Positions 1 through 9,106 of a stretch of 64,000 nucleotides of DNA are shown here, one piece after another. Each line of letters begins with the position of its first letter. The first letter of the stretch is position 1. Both the position numbers and the translations under genes were made by a program. Below the pieces are notes generated by a model. It saw only the letters and a list, made by a program, of their open reading frames with translations. It was not told where the DNA came from and made no database searches. The DNA is taken from the NCBI RefSeq assembly GCF_963662255.1, contig NC_085047.1, forward strand, positions 19,936,258 to 20,000,257. Reading direction: 5' to 3'. Origin of the DNA: Cinclus cinclus. Taxonomy: Eukaryota; Chordata; Aves; Passeriformes; Cinclidae.

Positions 1-242
1 TTAAAAGTTTGGTGAAAAATATAGAAGGAAATTATACTATATTTATGAAAAGGTTTGAAAAGCATCTGTTTTACTATTACAGTGGTGGAACAAAGTGCTT
101 GAGGTAGACAATATATGATATTGGATACCTGCTTAAGCTGGTAACACATAAGAGAAACAAGCTTTATAAAGCTTGCCACTCTCTTTTCTTCAGGTCTCAG
201 TCTAATTGTCATCTGCCTTTCTCACTCTTTTTTTTTTTCCAG
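1..242 (+). other. TXNL4B: TXNL4B intron, 3' part
   Basis: Non-coding sequence ahead of the first recognised exon. It ends in a T-rich tract and an AG acceptor at 241-242. The exon or exons coding for about the first 44 residues of TXNL4B must lie left of the window. Confidence 0.85.
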
Positions 243-1021
243 CTTGCAAAAACAGCTCATGACTTAAGTAAAATGGCAGTCATTTACCTGGTGGATGTGA
301 ACAACGTCCCAGTGTACACCCAGTATTTTGACATCAGTTATATTCCATCTACTGTATTTTTCTTCAACGGACAACACATGAAGGTTGATTATGGGTAAGT
401 CATCCTACCATTGTTTATTACATCTGTAAGAATTACCAGTTTTTTTCCATGTTACCATGTCTGGGGAAGGTAGCATTTGAAGACTACAATGTTGCTAACT
501 GCACCTGCATTGAGAATTCTGTAAAAAGCCAGAAGGATGTAAAATAGGGAATTTGAAATATGCTCTGATGCAATAAGTAGGTGAAACATGTCTGACTCTG
601 CAAAAAATAGTAAGAAATGGTTAAAATCTTAGACATGACACTGCACCTGGAGGTCACTGGAGGTGCAGGTCACTGTGACCTGGAGGTCACAGCATATTTC
701 TGACTTGATTATGCCATTACAAAGTTAGCTCATTCTTTTAGAATGACCAGATCAGAACTCCTTATCTCATTTGGGCATCTTTTCACATTTTTAGGTGGTT
801 TTTCTCTGGATACTTTAATGTAACAATTCTGCCTTTGTCTTACATTTATATATAGGTCTCCAGATCACACCAAGTTTGTAGGAAGCTTCAAAACAAAGCA
901 GGACTTTATAGATCTGATTGAAGTGATCTACCGAGGAGCAATGCGGGGAAAACTCATTGTGAGAAGTCCTATTGATCCCAATAACATTCCTAAATACGAC
1001 CTTCTCTACCAAGGAATTTAA
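243..1021 (+). CDS. TXNL4B: thioredoxin-like protein 4B (last two exons, 5' partial)
   Basis: The exons are 243-394 and 856-1021 (stop TAA 1019-1021), joined in phase across a GT-AG intron. They code for the last 105 residues. The human protein is 149 residues, so about 44 are missing to the left. The segments [20 protein letters not shown] and [20 protein letters not shown] are nearly unchanged from human TXNL4B and clearly unlike TXNL4A (U5-15kD/DIM1). The family has a thioredoxin-like fold without a redox role; TXNL4B binds PRPF6 and is a nuclear pre-mRNA splicing and cell-cycle factor. The C-terminus reads YDLLYQGI, against YDLLYQDI in human. The gene keeps its intron, so this is the true locus and not a retrocopy. 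Confidence 0.97.
395..855 (+). other. TXNL4B: TXNL4B last intron
   Basis: GT-AG intron of 461 bp (donor GTAAGT at 395, acceptor AG 854-855). It has no coding potential. Its one distinctive content is the cluster of AGGTCA half-sites at 651-689, listed separately. Confidence 0.9.
651..689. promoter_or_regulatory. palindromic ERE-like element with flanking AGGTCA half-sites
   Basis: AGGTCACTGTGACCT at 667-681 is an exact match to the consensus oestrogen response element (AGGTCA, 3-bp spacer, TGACCT). Its reverse strand reads AGGTCACAGTGACCT, the form known from vitellogenin genes. Two more AGGTCA half-sites lie at 651-656 and 684-689. The match is seen directly; binding is inference. The repetition of CTGGAGGTCAC around it suggests a small local duplication, which could also produce the pattern by chance. 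Confidence 0.5.
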
Positions 1022-1193
1022 CGGGTTGACCTGAGATAAGAATTACACAAATGGACGATGTTGTAGACCCTTTTTTCCTTTGAGTACTTTTGGCTTCCTC
1101 TGACATTGTGGGACAGTTTGAGCATTTATCCTGAAGGATCATATTGGTCTCCTTCTGAAGACAGATATTCTGTCACCTCATGCTTCTGTCGTA

Positions 1194-1199
1194 AATAAA
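1194..1199 (+). terminator. TXNL4B: poly(A) signal of TXNL4B
   Basis: AATAAA lies 173 bases after the stop codon. A stretch with GT- and T-rich sequence follows at about 1200-1255, as expected for a cleavage region. The 3' UTR would be about 200 bases. Confidence 0.75.
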
Positions 1200-1219
1200 G
1201 TTTCATGTTCATGCACAGG

Positions 1220-1693
1220 GTTCGCACAAATGACTGTTCTTTGAGTTGTGTGCTGACTAGCCCTTACAAAACAGGCAGGCTGTGTGTATCCTCAGCTATG
1301 GCAGCTCCATTGCAACCTTCTTCAGGGAACTGAGGCACTCTGTTAGTTGTCTGTTTAGTACCATTTTTATTCAGATGTAATAACAGTAAACCTGACATTA
1401 ACTAAAAAAAGCTGTGCTTCTCTCAAGAGGATTCAACTGAATGTGCCTTTCCAACAGAATTTTACATTTTATCCATTGCTGCGTAACAGGACAGAAGTTT
1501 CTTCTGAGGGAGATGATGACTGAAATCTAAAACTGATATAAGCACAAAGCCAAGTTGATGCTCTCTTCTCTCTGATACCCATTATTACTGTTCAACAGCT
1601 TTTTAAACTGAGATTGGAATGTTCTACACTTATAGGAGAAGGTTTTGTCATCCTTCAAAGGATCCTTTTTTTGTGGCCATTAAACACTTTTGA
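1220..1693. other. intergenic between TXNL4B and the solo LTR
   Basis: No open frame, exon or recognisable repeat seen. This is the left part of the gap between two genes that converge tail to tail. Confidence 0.6.
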
Positions 1694-1698
1694 TTCCC

Positions 1699-2346
1699 TG
1701 TCTTGGGTTGCAATACAGGATTTAACCAAAAGTATGTATTCTATCACCATCTATTAAAACCAGATAGGGCAGTGTTCTTCATCTTTTCCATGACCCATCC
1801 TTCCTCCAGGGAGGTATCTTCTATTAATGGGCCATTGAGTCCCACTGTATGACTGATAAAATTACATCATCCCATTGTGCCATGCACCACCAAGGGGGAG
1901 GAGCCAAGCATGTCCTACCTAGATAAAATCTGAGATTTTGAACATCAGTGCAGCCCTTTTCCACTGGATTCCAGAGGAAAACCAGACCCTTCTACATCAT
2001 CACTAGAATTTTGGAGGAAAACTGCACCCTTCTACAGGGTGTGCTTCAACAGAACCACACCTGGAATCACTCCAGGAAGACTGCAGCCACCACTTAATCA
2101 ACCTGCTACCAACACCCTGACTTACAGGGTGTCAGGTTGTATTCTGACTCTGTGTTTTGGTTTTTTTTATTACTGTATTTTTATTATAATTTTCCTACTA
2201 AAGAACTGTTATTTTCCTACTGCCATATCTTTGCCTGAGGGCACCTTAATTTCAAAATTATAATTTGGAGGGAGGGGATTTACATTTTCCATTTCAAGAG
2301 AGGCTCCTGCCTTCCTTAGCAGACATCTGTCTTTCAAACCAAGACA
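1699..2346 (+). mobile_element. solo ERVL-type LTR (passerine family)
   Basis: A 648-bp element starts TGTCTTGGG and ends AAGACA. It is flanked by a perfect 5-bp duplication, TTCCC at 1694-1698 and at 2347-2351. TG/CA ends and a 5-bp duplication fit ERVL-class insertion. The text (for example CTGATAAAATTACATCATCC and TCAAACCAAGACA) matches my memory of an LTR frequent in songbird genomes; I do not assign a family name. No internal retroviral sequence adjoins it, so it is a recombined solo LTR. The short open frame at 2039-2263 inside it is not a gene. Confidence 0.9.
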
Positions 2347-2351
2347 TTCCC

Positions 2352-3177
2352 ACGGGCTTGAACGGGAAATTAAGAATAACACTCATTTGTTTACATCCAC
2401 TTTAAAGATTATTTGAACTTCTGCTTGTACACATTGTAAGCCTTGAGTATGTAAATTTTAAAACTGTTTTTTCCCACCTCTGTCTAAAGCTGAGAGGAAA
2501 CAGCAATGTCATTCCTTTGCATCAGTTTGGCAACTATAGGTTGCTAGACTATTGTATCTCTACAGCAGCTCATGTCCAGTATTCTCACTGGCTTAGTTGG
2601 CTTTAAATTGGAAATTACGTCCCTGTGTCATGTTTGGGGCACACCAACTCTGACAGGAGGGAAGGCAGTAATATGTACTTCTCTGAAGTATTGCTCAGCT
2701 TAACTGTAAATGTTTCAAGGAGGAAGGTACATTTTCCAGCTCTTGAAAGATTTTAAACAATACATGGTACATAGAAAGGAGGAAACAGATTGTTTACATG
2801 CCTTTTGTATTCCAGATTTGGCCTTCTAATGAAGCTAGGCACTTAAACAAATGTTTTCCTGATAGTTTAGTCTGATTATAAAGCCATAGTTATAGAATGT
2901 TTATTACAGAAAACAACAGATGAATTGGTATACCTTAACATCTTTAATTCAACTTTAAATTTCACAGCTAGCCAAAAGGTTGTGGCTTAAGGCTTTCAAC
3001 AATGCACTTCTTTCCTAATAGTTAACTTTTGTGTTTTTCTTCTCAAAACCAAACAAACTCGTTTCAAACTTAGAACTGTGACTTTCTCCACAGCAAGATG
3101 AAGGTGCTTAGGTGATGGAAAGGTGCAGAGGCAGTTAGAGAAGGAAGAGACCATGATCCAGAACAAACTAGTGCATC
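2352..3177. other. intergenic / possible extended 3' UTR of the minus-strand gene
   Basis: AT-rich and without open frames of note. A minus-strand AATAAA (TTTATT at 2900-2905) could serve a longer 3' end for the Arb2-like gene. Nothing else recognised. Confidence 0.5.
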
Positions 3178-3187
3178 TTTATTTATT
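3178..3187 (-). terminator. ARB2B: overlapping poly(A) signals at the stop codon
   Basis: On the minus strand the last codons read GGC AAT AAA TAA A. This contains AATAAA at 3187-3182 and again at 3183-3178, overlapping the TAA stop. If used, the 3' UTR would be only about 10-30 bases. A downstream signal at 2905-2900 is an alternative. Confidence 0.4.
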
Positions 3188-4228
3188 GCCTCTCTTACTT
3201 GTGCTGCTTCTGGTTGCAACAGGTGAACTCAAGGTTGTTGTGATCTTGGCTTTCAGCTTCCTCTTCAGGTACTTAAAGATGGGTTGTAAGCAGCAGGAGG
3301 GTGCTAAACCATACTTTTCTGTTCCAGCAGAGAAAGTAGGACAACTTACTCTCATGAGTAAGCCCACAGTTTTATTTAGGGGTTTACTGTTTGACACCCA
3401 TTCCCGACAGTTTTTGTGTATCCATTCCTGTATTTCTGGATCGCGTCTGCTCTGGTGCTGCACGTTGTGCGTGGAGTCGATGAACGCCACAGAGTACACT
3501 TTATTCATCACCTCACGTTTCCTCTGCACCAGCAGATCAACAAACACCAACCCACCGTAGCCATGGGCAATGAAGGCCACGTTCCTGGCTGCACTACTTG
3601 CAATGAAATTATCCCATACATACACAGTATGCTCCTCGGGGCTGCTGCTGCCCCTCTTGGGAACCCCCCAGACAGACTGTGTAAAAGTAGGCACTTGTTC
3701 TGTGACAGAAAATCTCACCTTTTCAGAGTTTGGATCAGTGAAGTTGTCATTGGGGTTCAGTACAATCACTTCCCAGTGGCTTTGCAGGGCCATTTTGATG
3801 AATGGTATTTGTGTTCCATGTCTCAGGCCCTCACTGACAATTGTCCTTCGTCCCCACTGTCCAGCACAAAAAACTCCACAGCCTTGAAGAAGGATAATTA
3901 GGCTAGAGGAACTTGTTAGTGCATTCTTGCTCATGAAAAAGAAACTTCTTGGTTCACCCTCTGTAGCATCAGTAGGAATATAAACCTTCTGCAGCATGCA
4001 GACTCTTTCCAGGAGCTCATAAACATACTGGGTAATAAAATGTCCCAGAACTTTGTAGCGTTTATGATTCTGCTCATGTCCATTCTTGTAGTAATTGAAA
4101 ACAAAGGACTCATTTGTATCCAGGTGCCTCAGTTCCCCTTTTGTATTGAAGTCATATTTTAGTTCCTCTTGATACTCTGAACCCTCTGTTAGTTTCCTCA
4201 AACTGAGTTCATGCTGTATTTGTAACCA
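3179..4228 (-). CDS. ARB2B: Arb2-domain protein, ARB2B/FAM172B-like (large single exon, 5' end not found)
   Basis: A single open exon codes for 349 residues, from an acceptor TTAATTTGTAG (AG at 4230-4229) to TAA at 3181-3179. It aligns with human ARB2A (FAM172A, 416 residues) from its LEGFEYAFNEKGQLRH region almost to the end, with shared blocks such as YVYELLE, GTQIPFIK, SPEEH.VYVWD.FIA, DS.HNV.HQ and SAGT. The ORF begins with TTG at 4201; no in-frame ATG exists before the acceptor stop, so an upstream exon probably supplies the start. The Arb2 fold is an alpha/beta hydrolase type. The human AHSYGG nucleophile motif reads AHGYGG here (codon at 3562-3560), so hydrolysis is unlikely. The C-terminal HEEL signal of ARB2A is absent. 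The symbol is inferred from divergence from ARB2A and the position beside SENP7. A pseudogene is less likely because the frame is intact. Confidence 0.88.
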   Translation of the reverse strand, partial: WLQIQHELSLRKLTEGSEYQEELKYDFNTKGELRHLDTNESFVFNYYKNGHEQNHKRYKVLGHFITQYVYELLERVCMLQKVYIPTDATEGEPRSFFFMSKNALTSSSSLIILLQGCGVFCAGQWGRRTIVSEGLRHGTQIPFIKMALQSHWEVIVLNPNDNFTDPNSEKVRFSVTEQVPTFTQSVWGVPKRGSSSPEEHTVYVWDNFIASSAARNVAFIAHGYGGLVFVDLLVQRKREVMNKVYSVAFIDSTHNVQHQSRRDPEIQEWIHKNCREWVSNSKPLNKTVGLLMRVSCPTFSAGTEKYGLAPSCCLQPIFKYLKRKLKAKITTTLSSPVATRSSTSKRGNK

Positions 4229-7200
4229 CTACAAATTAAGAGGAATGTTATGTCAAAGTAGTGATAGACCTCCACACAACACGTCTGCCCATCCCCCCAT
4301 TGCTTTAGAATTCAGATTTAAAAGCTGTTAGAAATAGAATACCTGTCGATTCAGAGTATTTCATGGTGATCTATAGTAAACCAGCTGCTCTTAAAGTCCC
4401 TCAGAGATGTCAGTTGCAAAGTTCCAACAGCAGTAACTCCTTTGCCTTTATTATGCCTTATTTCAGTTTGGTAGTTAAACATTTGTAAGCTAGCATGTTT
4501 ATGCAAAGATCTGTTTAAGGTAGTTTGAATTAAAGGTTTTAAGAAGGAGGCACATGTAAATGGTTCATTGTTCACTTGAGCAACTTTTATTGTGCTGTCT
4601 CCTAGCCATTATCTTGGAACTCCACTGAGTTTCAAGGCTGCCTTTAAAATGCAGGCCTTGGCAGTTGGAAAAAGTCCAACTGTCATACTGGATCCTAAGT
4701 TTTTAAAGAAAATAAGCTGTGCATACTAAGGACTTGAACCTTCCCATTGCTTGTGTACCAGCATACTCTCCATGTTTTACCTTCAGCTGCCTAGAATAGA
4801 TCATACATGTATGTGTTTGCTTTCTGCTAATCACTCTAGTTACTCATTCATCCTTCCAAGCACTTGCCACATGGAAATATAGGAATGGATTACAGAATAA
4901 ACTAGCCACTGTGATCCAGTAGCAGGAGAAAAGAAAGTCCAAGGACCAAATTATAATGAGGCTGGACTGAGGTCTCCAATTTCAGATTATCTCTAATGAC
5001 TGATATGAATTATACCAGGAAGTGATTTTGGTGCAGCTGAAAAATTAAGCTTAGCAGAACCCTCTATTTTCCTAGTAACTCTTCAATCTACTACTGACTG
5101 TCACTGGCTGTAGAATAGCAAACAGGGTATATTTGGTATGGTCAGAATCCTATCTTTACAGGAGTTTAGTCCTAATATAGTATTTTTTTTTCTGTAAATG
5201 GTCTGAATCGAGTTATGTTTGGCAAGTTAGATTATATACCTTTAATTTTTTTCTTGCTGAACTAAAAGAAGTTTTATAGAACACAGAAAATTACATTCTA
5301 TGTTAAAATCACTATATCAGCTGATAAAGCCAGTTACTAGGACAAAAAGTGATCTGAATATTTTCAAGCAGCTTGAGTTGGAACCAAACTCTTTCAAGAA
5401 ATGCAAATTTCCTTGAGGTAAGGTGCTTAGCAGATTGAAAATTATTTCTTACATTCCCAAATTAAAAAAAACAAAAAAAAAATCAAACATTTTTGCTGTT
5501 CAACACTGCAACACCGTATGTATTTTCCTTTTGAGTAATCTCCCCTGGGCTAGTGTTAAGTCCTCTCTTCAGGTTCTTTCCCATCTTCTAAATAATAGAG
5601 AGCAGGCTAGAAAGTGATACTTTCTCCTTTTTTTAATCTCATAAAATCAGTACACATAGAAAAAGGGAAAAATCATATGCTATGATATATAAGCCGTTTA
5701 TTACTGTCTTGCCAGTCTCTTGAAATGGAAACAGCACAAAAAAAATGCAAGGGCACCCATTCACCTACAATTTTTTTCATTTTTCAGGAAGGCATGAAAG
5801 ACAAAGAAGACGGGAAAATATCTGTTTGCTATACTACTGAAATATGGGCAATTAATGCAAAAGATATGATACTTAGTAGGAAAGAAGCTACCCATATTCC
5901 AGTTGTTGTTCCTATGAGCCGAAGTGGGAGAAAAATGGACATATTTTAAGGAAAGATGTGTAAGAAGAAAGGCACAGGTTTCTGTAAGCATTAGGAATAA
6001 ATAGGTAGGTGCAGTTTCCTCAGAGTGGTATGCTGGCGAGCACCTCTCAGTCCCTTTCTCCTCTCACCTCTAAAAGACTGGAGGGACTAATTTCCCAGCA
6101 TACTCTGAATAGGAGGTTACTATTCTCTTACTTCAGATACTAACAAGCAACACTGCCTTTTCAGTTCCAAATCAAGGGCATGTGATTTCAAATTAAACCC
6201 TGAACATCTGCTTTACAAAGCATTGTGAATGGCTGCTGAAGATTTCAGGAGGCAGAAACAAACAGAGTTTTACATAAGGTGCACATATGCCTTCCTAAAA
6301 TTGCCTTCAAGATGCAAAATGAGAAGTTTTGAGGCAATTAATAATAGGTTATCACTTATGAGTTTACTTAAATAGCGCCTTAGAATTATATACTTACTAG
6401 TACAGAGGAGTGATTTTGTTATAGTAACACAGTTAATTATAGAATTAAAAAGTAGCAATTACAGATTGTTCTAGATACAGCCGCATAATGCATGCACTTC
6501 TTTGTTGTAAGTCTGCATTTTAAAACAGCATTGACAGCTGTTTAATACTTCATTGTCTACATATAAATGCAATATTTAAGGCTGCATATGCTGGCAGGCT
6601 TTACAATTATTATCTTAATTTTTAAAATTTGCTTTTGGGGGAAAAATAATCCCTCTTCCCCTTCCTCCCACTTTTCTATTCATATTCTAAAATGCTTCAG
6701 ATGTAAATTCAGCTGGTGCTGGTTGCAGCATTTGGCATATTCTAAACACTACTACAGTATAAGTACTGTATAAAATCCATACAGATTACTTTGTTTGCCA
6801 TTTAAATCCACCTTATTCTAATAAAGCCCAATATTACCGTATGCTCGCCTGTAAAATCTGTCATCATCATAGATGGAAATCTTTTTCACTCTGGGAGCGT
6901 AGACAAGCCCTCTGCGTGAAAAAAAAAAATAAACCCAACCATGGTTTCAGTTTTCATTACTTTACCTACTCCAGAGCGTATCTAAAAAACCTATCAGTAG
7001 CTAGTACTTTGTGGCCATCTAAAGCACTCCAGATAGTAGAAATTAAAGACGAATCTCTCATGAGTGTAATTCACACCTCACAGTAAGTTAAAGCGAAACC
7101 TCAAGTATGAAACTAAACATTTGTCCGCACCAGTTTTAACTCCCACCACCAAGAAGAAAACAAAACAGAAAGCTGCACACAAAACTTACAATTACAAAGC

Positions 7201-7519
7201 TGACCTGCAAAAAAAAAAAAAAAAAAAAAACCAAAAAAACAACAACAAAAAAAAAAAAAACACAAAGCAAAAAAAAGTTCCACCCAACGAATCTTCGTCT
7301 CCCCTTGGCTACAGGGGGACTTCTAAGGGCATCAGCTGCAAACCGCGGCCAGGCGGGGTTATGAGGGCGCTCCCAGCTGTGCATCCCCCGTCAGGGGATT
7401 ATAACCTGGCCGGGTCTGGCTGTCAGCTGGGGGGAACGTCATTAACAAGGTGCAATTTAAACCTGGCTCGGGTTCGCTATTTCTTGTTTAGAAGCAATGT
7501 AGGTTTCTCCGTTCTTTGA
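4229..7519. other. putative 5' region and intron of the Arb2-like gene
   Basis: AT-rich sequence between the Arb2-like exon and the CpG island. It should contain the missing 5' exon or exons on the minus strand. I searched for a segment resembling the ARB2A N-terminus and did not find one. An A-rich low-complexity run lies at 7209-7276. Confidence 0.5.
7209..7276. repeat. A-rich low-complexity tract
   Basis: Nearly pure A with a few C and G interruptions, about 70 bp, just outside the CpG island. It is either simple sequence or the decayed tail of a retrotransposed copy; no element body was recognised. Confidence 0.8.
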
Positions 7520-8210
7520 TGGCATTCAGCGGGCCAGCACCAAGCTCATCCCGAGCAGTTTACAGCTCAGAGCGCCGGAGACGCAGCGCCGAGGGCCCGG
7601 GCGGGCGGTGGCTCCGGCGGGGCGGTGCCCGGCCCGGAAGTGCCCGGGGAAGCTGCGCAGGCGGCGGTGAGGCAGGTCCGGGTAAACAGCTGCGGTGGTG
7701 GCGGTGAGTGCTGGAAGCTGCTGCCGGCCCTTCGGCGGGGGAGTGGGAGGAAGGCCGGACTGCAGCCGGCCGGCAGCGTCTCGGGGGGAGCGGTGCGGCC
7801 GCTGTCTCGCCGGGCGGCCGCGCTGTCTGCCGCGGGCGAGCGAAGCCGGCCGGGCGGTTGAACGGAGGGCACCGAGGGACGGAGGGAGGGCTGGTGACGG
7901 TGTTCTGCGCCTCTGGGAGAAGGCTGAGGAGAGAGTGTGGAGAGGGGGAATTGCTGGCTCAGGCCCTCGGGATTTGCGGGTTCGTCAGAGGGAAGCTGTT
8001 CCCCTCCTAGCGGGCGGAGCCGGGGCCGCGGAGCTCGGGGCCCGCGGCGCTCCGCCGGCGGGCAGCCATGTGCCCCAGCCGGGCTGTGCGGGGACAGCCC
8101 AGGCGCTGCCGCTCCTGGGTGGTGCTTGCTCCCCCGAGCTGTCAGGCGGGCCCCGTTTGTCGGCTCTTCCTCGTCGGAACAGGCAGTACTTTGGCTGCTC
8201 TTTATCGGTC
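7520..8210. promoter_or_regulatory. CpG island, probable bidirectional promoter
   Basis: This is the only long GC- and CpG-dense block in an otherwise AT-rich window. It lies between the 5' side of the minus-strand Arb2-like gene and the 5' side of SENP7. It carries an ETS-type site CCGGAAGTG (7634-7642) and an NRF1-like TGCGCAGGCG (7654-7663), both typical of TATA-less housekeeping promoters. Sharing of the island by the two divergent genes is inferred from position. Confidence 0.8.
7600..7703 (+). other. SENP7: probable untranslated first exon of SENP7 (approximate)
   Basis: SENP7's first coding exon (from 9096) needs an upstream leader exon. Donor-like sequences in the island are GCG|GTGAGG at 7667 and, stronger, GCG|GTGAGTG at 7704. 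The start is unknown and the boundary is a guess from the donor. Confidence 0.35.
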
Positions 8211-8690
8211 TGTTTCCCACCCTGGAGGGCTATGGCTCTAAGTTAGAAAAATAAAAAAAAAAAAAAAAAAAACGAGATAAGTGAAAGTCCCCAGACTTGG
8301 CTTTTTGAGAGACTCCAAACCAGCTGTAATCTTTGAAGGTCTTATGCCAGAGTCCTATCTGTAGAATGTGTATGAAGAGAATACATGTAAGTGCTGGAAG
8401 CTCTGAGGCTGTGTTCTTCCAGTGATGAAGTTTATAGATTAATCAGGAATCCTTGGCTGTCGTTTATTCTTGGAACCCTTGCAGTGGTACAGATGTCCTC
8501 TTTACTCCTTTTCACTTTATAGTCCAAGTGTGGACTGCTTGTTAGTTGTGTGCTTGCAGCAAGGAGTTAATCAGTAAATGTCTTAGCTAAGCATAAATTC
8601 TAGGGCAATTTCATTAACAACTCTGTCTATGCTGACAATCCACAGCCTTGCCCAGATCTGTCTTGTACTACTTTTTACCAAGACCTGTAG

Positions 8691-8955
8691 TGACAGGATA
8701 AGAGGGGATGGTCATAAATTGAAAGAGGGTAGGTGTAGATTAGACATGAGCAAGAGACGGTGGAGATGGTGAGACTGGAACAGGGTTCCCAGAGAAGCAG
8801 TAGATGCCCCATCCCTGGGAGTGTTCAAGGTCAAGGTTAAATAGGCTTTGAGTAACCTGATCAGTTGAAAGGTGCCCCTGCCCGTGGCAGGAGGGCTGGA
8901 CTAGAAAATCTTTTAAAAGCCCCATCCAACCCAAGCCATGTTATGAATGTGTTTT
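8691..8955 (+). mobile_element. CR1 LINE fragment, 3' end
   Basis: It shows the typical avian CR1 3' region: a GGCAC-like start decayed to GACAGGATAAGAGG, then ATGCCCCATCCCTGGGAGTG, GCCCCTGCCCGTGGCAGG and a tail ending CCATCCAACCCAAGCCATG. It is 5'-truncated, as most CR1 copies are, and lies in SENP7 intron 1. Confidence 0.92.
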
Positions 8956-9106
8956 CTTTGTTCTAGTTTGCTCAGGAATTACTTTCTTGTTCTTTCTTAG
9001 TGCCTACGACTGTGGTTCTACTTCCCTCTTAATCAATTAAGCAGAAATTGTTAAACTGATTCATTTTCTTTTTCTTTTTTTCCTGCCCTTTCCAGTAGAG
9101 AAAACC

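Noticed and set aside
3123..3901. Plus-strand frames of 145, 161 and 105 codons
   Set aside because: They lie opposite the conserved minus-strand Arb2 exon and are shadows of it.
4229..7519. Minus-strand coding exon for the ARB2A-like N-terminus
   Set aside because: I found no frame resembling the ARB2A N-terminus; a donor-like GAG|GTGAGAGG at about 6062-6072 on the minus strand has a stop just upstream in the only frame with an ATG.
7567..8220. 217-codon minus-strand frame and several plus-strand frames in the CpG island
   Set aside because: High GC content makes long frames by chance. The residues are low-complexity Pro/Ala/Arg/Gly and nothing resembles a known protein.
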